Shown piece after piece: positions 60,867-64,000 of a stretch of DNA of 64,000 bases. A program made the translations under genes and the position numbers. A model generated the notes under the pieces. It searched no databases. It was not told the DNA's origin and saw nothing but the letters and a program-made list of their open reading frames with translations. Origin of the DNA: Salinibacterium xinjiangense (GTDB lineage Bacteria; Actinomycetota; Actinomycetes; Actinomycetales; Microbacteriaceae); assembly GCF_014645015.1 (NCBI RefSeq), contig NZ_BMLC01000002.1, positions 186,001 through 250,000 on the forward strand, read 5' to 3'. Position 1 is the stretch's first letter. The number at the start of each line of letters is the position of its first letter.

Positions 60867-61451
60867 GTGGATGAACTGTGGCTAGTAGTCGGGCTCGGCA
60901 ACCCCGGGTCCGACTACGCCGGAAATCGCCACAATGTAGGCCAGATGGTGCTGGCGCAGTTGGCCGACCGTCTTTCGGCGAGGTTCAAGAATCACAAGGC
61001 CAATGCCGCAGTGGCCGAGGGTCGCAGCTTGCAGGCCGGCCCGAGGCTGGTGCTGGCCAAGCCCAGTACGTTCATGAACGTGTCGGGCGGGCCGGTTTCC
61101 GCACTACTGCGCTTCTACAAGATCGAGCCGTCGCGGCTGATCGTGCTGCATGACGAGCTCGACATCCCGTTCGACTCGGTGCGGCTCAAGTTCGGAGGCG
61201 GTCACGGTGGTCATAACGGCATCCGCGACATCATCGCTGCGACCGGCACCGGTGACTTCACCCGCGTGCGTATCGGAATCGGCAGGCCGCCCGGGCGGCA
61301 GCCCGCCGCCGACTTCGTGCTGCGCGACTTCAGCGGGCAAGAGCGTGCGACGCTGCCCAACCTGCTCGACGAGGCGGCGGATGCCACGCAGCTCATCGCC
61401 ACGGACGGGCTCACCGCAGCACAGTTGAAGTTCCACACCGCGCGGCCGTAG
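60867..61451 (+). CDS. pth: Peptidyl-tRNA hydrolase
   Basis: A 194-residue Pth. VVGLGNPGSDYAGNRHNVGQMV contains the catalytic His (NRHN), KPSTFMNVSGGPV and LHDELDIPFDSVRLKFGGGHGGHNGIRDI complete the active site. It recycles peptidyl-tRNA dropped by ribosomes. GTG start, 44 nt after rplY. The 3' end is followed by a GC-rich hairpin (61457-61472) and an intergenic inverted repeat. Confidence 0.96.
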   Translation: MDELWLVVGLGNPGSDYAGNRHNVGQMVLAQLADRLSARFKNHKANAAVAEGRSLQAGPRLVLAKPSTFMNVSGGPVSALLRFYKIEPSRLIVLHDELDIPFDSVRLKFGGGHGGHNGIRDIIAATGTGDFTRVRIGIGRPPGRQPAADFVLRDFSGQERATLPNLLDEAADATQLIATDGLTAAQLKFHTARP

Positions 61452-61522
61452 TTCGCCGGCACCCCGGTGCCGCGCCTGCCCCTGCCGTCCTCAGCCCCGC
61501 TCCTCCCCTTACCGTTTAGCCC

Positions 61523-61647
61523 CCACTTCACCAAATGAAGGATATTTACGTGCCTGGGCACGCGACGCATGGCGTGGAGGGTGTTTCTGCCGAAATCTCC
61601 TTCATTTGGTGAAATGGCCTTCATGTGCTGAGATCTCCCTCATTTCG
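61523..61647. repeat. Intergenic inverted repeat with AAATGAAGGA core, plus a third half-site
   Basis: Arms at 61523-61550 and 61591-61617 are complementary over about 27 bp with a few mismatches (TTCACCAAATGAAGGA core). A further degenerate half-site, GAGATCTCCCTCATTTCG, follows at 61630-61647. It belongs to the same family as the repeats near 12943 and 27179. Confidence 0.75.
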
Positions 61648-61722
61648 CAGTGGATGACGCGGCCGGGCACTCTCGTGCGGTGGGGTGCGGCACCCACGCA
61701 GCCCGCTGTCAGCGGCGCGGCA

Positions 61723-61728
61723 TACACT
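61723..61728 (+). promoter_or_regulatory. -10 hexamer (TACACT), leaderless start of mfd
   Basis: TACACT ends 6 nt before GTG 61735, the same geometry as ispE and glmU. Confidence 0.5.
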
Positions 61729-61734
61729 CGTCCA

Positions 61735-64000
61735 GTGATACTCGATGGTTTTATCCCGGCCCTTTCGCGCGCCCGGACGTTCGAGAAAGCACTTTCTCTC
61801 GGCGCCAGAAGCGCTGACTTCTCGCTCGTCGACGGCCTCCGTGCTCCATTGCTGGCCGGGCTACTCACGCGAAAGGGCGGCCCGCGCGCGCTGCTCGCAA
61901 TCGTGGCGACGGGCCGGGAATCCGAAGCCTTGCGTCGATCACTGGCCAGCTACCTACCGGGCGCCACGATCGTCGAGTTCCCGGCATGGGAGACCCTGCC
62001 GCACGAGCGGCTCAGCCCCAGCTCGGAGACGGTGGGCAAGCGCATAGCTGCCCTCCGCACCATCCGGAACTGGGCGGCCGGCGACCAACAGACCGCGTTC
62101 GTCATGGTCGCCAGCGTGCGTGCTGCACTCCAGCCTCTCGCCGACAACCTGACCACCATCGAGCCCATCACGCTGGTGAAGGGTGGTCGTGGATACGACC
62201 TCGCGCACCTCAGCCGCCGGCTCGTCGACCTCGCGTATGCCCGCGTCGACATGGTGACCCGACGGGGTGAGTTCGCGGTGCGCGGCGGTATCGTCGACGT
62301 GTTCGCGCCGACCGACGAGCATCCACTCCGCCTCGAATTCTTCGGTGATGAGCTCGAGCAGGTTCGCGAATTCTCGGTCGCCGACCAGCGCTCGCTGCCA
62401 ACGGAGATCACTGGGGCAGAGCTGCCGCCGAGCCGGGAGATGCTGCTGAGCGACAGCGTGCGCCAGCGTGCACGCGAGATGCAGCACGAGTTTCCGAGCC
62501 TGTCGACGATGCTCGCGAAGATCGGCGAGGGAATTCCCGTCGACGGAATGGAGTCGCTCGCGCCGGCGCTCGTCGACCGGCTCGTGCCCCTCACCCACTA
62601 TCTGCCGCAGGATGCCGCGATCGCTGTGCTCTCGCCCGAGAAGGTTGCGACGCGCGCGGTCAATCTCGCGGAGACGAATCGCGAATTCCTCAGTGCTGCG
62701 TGGAACGCGGCAACCGCCGGAGCGGAGGCTCCGATCGACCTGGATGCTGGCGACTTCGTCACCCTCGCGAGGCTGCGCGAGGCTGCCGGTGACCGTCGGT
62801 GGTGGACGCTCTCTGCGTTCGACTCTGGCGTTCCCGAAGAACTCGAGGCGACGGCACTCGAGTCGTACGTGCGCATCGAGGCACGTACGGTGCCGAACTT
62901 CGCGGGCCAGCCAGACGGGGCCCTGGGCCACGTCGGCGAACTCCTGCGGGACGGCTGGACTGTTGCGGTCGTCTCCGAGGGAGCGGGACTCGTGGAGCGC
63001 ACAGCCAATGTGCTCGCCGAGCATGAGCTCGCCGGGCGGGCAGTAGACGCGTTTCCCGCGAAGGCCGAGCCCGGTGTCGCCTACCTGGTGCAGGCATCCG
63101 TCGACCAGGGTTTCGAGCTCGCCGAGATCAAGCTCGCGCTGTTCAGCGAGAGCGAGTTTTACGGTCGCACGGCCGGCTACGACACCCGCCAGGTCAAGAA
63201 GCTCGCGAGCCGCCGCAAAAACGTCGTCGATCCGCTGCAGCTCAAGGCCGGCGACTTCGTGGTGCACAACACCCACGGAATCGGCAGGTTCGTCGAACTC
63301 GTGCAACGCGAGGTGTCGACGGGTGGACGAAACGCGATCAGGACGCAACGGGAGTTCCTGGTTGTCGAGTACGCGCCCAATAAGCGCGGATACCCCGGGG
63401 ACAAGCTCTACGTTCCCACCGACCAGCTCGACCTGCTGAGCCGGTATGTCGGTGGCGAGGCTCCGGCGTTGAGCAAGATGGGCGGCAGCGACTGGGCCGC
63501 GGCCAAGGGTAAGGCGCGCAAGGCTGTTCGAGACATCGCCGTCGAACTGGTGAAGCTCTACAGCGCGCGCATGGCCTCCAAGGGGCACGCCTTCGGGCCG
63601 GATACCCCGTGGCAGCGCGAGCTCGAGGAGGCTTTCGCGTTCGTGGAGACGCCCGACCAGCTCACCACCATCGACGAGGTCAAGGCCGACATGGAGAGGC
63701 CGATACCGATGGATCGCCTGCTGAGCGGCGACGTCGGTTACGGCAAAACGGAGGTCGCCGTGCGCGCCGCGTTCAAGGCCGTTCAGGATGGCAAGCAGGT
63801 CGCGATGATCGTTCCGACGACGCTGCTCGTGCGCCAGCACATGGAGACGTTTGCCGAGCGGTTCGCAGGCTTCCCCGTGCACCTTCGCGCGCTCTCGAGG
63901 TTCCAGACCGACAAGGAATCGAAGGAGACCATGGCGGGCATGCAGGATGGCACGGTCGACGTCGTCATCGGCACACATCGCCTGCTCAGCAAGAACATCG
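61735..64000 (+). CDS. mfd: Transcription-repair coupling factor Mfd (partial, N-terminal part)
   Basis: 755 codons of an expected 1,200 or so; the gene runs off the window. The UvrB-like N-terminal part has EFPAWETLPHERLSP and RRGEFAVRGGIVDVF; the RNA-polymerase-interacting domain has LKAGDFVVHNTHGIGRFV and DKLYVPTDQLDLLSRYVG; the translocase begins with the Q-motif region FVETPDQLTTIDEVK, Walker A GDVGYGKTEVA and VVIGTHRLLSKNI. It removes RNA polymerase stalled at lesions and recruits UvrA. GTG 61735 fits the leaderless hexamer. The frame is unbroken to the edge. Confidence 0.95.
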   Translation, partial: MILDGFIPALSRARTFEKALSLGARSADFSLVDGLRAPLLAGLLTRKGGPRALLAIVATGRESEALRRSLASYLPGATIVEFPAWETLPHERLSPSSETVGKRIAALRTIRNWAAGDQQTAFVMVASVRAALQPLADNLTTIEPITLVKGGRGYDLAHLSRRLVDLAYARVDMVTRRGEFAVRGGIVDVFAPTDEHPLRLEFFGDELEQVREFSVADQRSLPTEITGAELPPSREMLLSDSVRQRAREMQHEFPSLSTMLAKIGEGIPVDGMESLAPALVDRLVPLTHYLPQDAAIAVLSPEKVATRAVNLAETNREFLSAAWNAATAGAEAPIDLDAGDFVTLARLREAAGDRRWWTLSAFDSGVPEELEATALESYVRIEARTVPNFAGQPDGALGHVGELLRDGWTVAVVSEGAGLVERTANVLAEHELAGRAVDAFPAKAEPGVAYLVQASVDQGFELAEIKLALFSESEFYGRTAGYDTRQVKKLASRRKNVVDPLQLKAGDFVVHNTHGIGRFVELVQREVSTGGRNAIRTQREFLVVEYAPNKRGYPGDKLYVPTDQLDLLSRYVGGEAPALSKMGGSDWAAAKGKARKAVRDIAVELVKLYSARMASKGHAFGPDTPWQRELEEAFAFVETPDQLTTIDEVKADMERPIPMDRLLSGDVGYGKTEVAVRAAFKAVQDGKQVAMIVPTTLLVRQHMETFAERFAGFPVHLRALSRFQTDKESKETMAGMQDGTVDVVIGTHRLLSKNI

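Overview
The window is a high-GC, gene-dense stretch of an actinobacterial chromosome. Codon use, frequent GTG and TTG starts, 4-bp ATGA/GTGA gene overlaps and family content point to the Microbacteriaceae or a close relative (inference; there is no rRNA here to confirm it). The backbone is the conserved actinobacterial neighbourhood metG - tatD - rsmA - ispE - (ABC-F) - glmU - prs - acyl-CoA ligase - rplY - pth - mfd. Large accessory blocks interrupt it.

Region by region. 1-3.1 kb: metG 3' end, tatD, rsmA, ispE. 3.1-15 kb: a cell-envelope block with two polytopic glycosyltransferases, a lipoprotein, a heme-b/molybdopterin membrane oxidoreductase, a methyltransferase, a DUF2064 protein, a GT2 enzyme, DedA, an M20 peptidase, a sugar epimerase and MTA phosphorylase. 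This set resembles the mycobacterial region linked to methylthio-sugar capping of lipoglycans. 15-18.1 kb: a sugar aminotransferase, a FlaA1-type dehydratase and a small phosphoglycosyl transferase, which suggest an amino-dideoxy-sugar-primed glycan. 18.1-20.6 kb: a second molybdopterin oxidoreductase, a tiny membrane protein and a MOSC protein. 20.6-32.6 kb: an ABC-F ATPase, a CDF metal exporter, the SCO1664/DUF3090/phosphatase trio, MarR plus a YeiH-type transporter, a CHAP hydrolase with a propeller-like tail, a drug-type ABC exporter, DedA and a lipoprotein. 32.7-35.4 kb: tRNA-Gln followed by a lower-GC patch with a HEPN-like protein, then an aldo/keto reductase.

35.9-52.2 kb is the most unusual part. 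Genes for a complete Pst-type ABC transporter (pstC, pstA, a membrane-anchored PstS and pstB) are split by a surface-display set: a 908-residue anchored protein, a second PstS-like protein, two WxL-domain proteins with nearly identical cell-wall-binding domains, a DUF916 (WxL-interacting) protein, an anchored surface protein and a sortase-fold protein that lacks all three catalytic residues. Possible PHO-box-like sites lie before the first gene and before the DUF916 gene. The arrangement suggests a WxL-based wall complex coupled to a phosphate-type transporter.

52.4-64 kb returns to the backbone: glmU, prs, acyl-CoA ligase, a divergent gnd/gntK pair, rplY, pth and the first two thirds of mfd.

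Two genome-wide habits are visible. Many genes have a TAnnnT -10 hexamer placed 6-8 nt before the start codon, so they probably make leaderless mRNAs. Three intergenic gaps carry related inverted repeats built on an AAATGA-GGA core.
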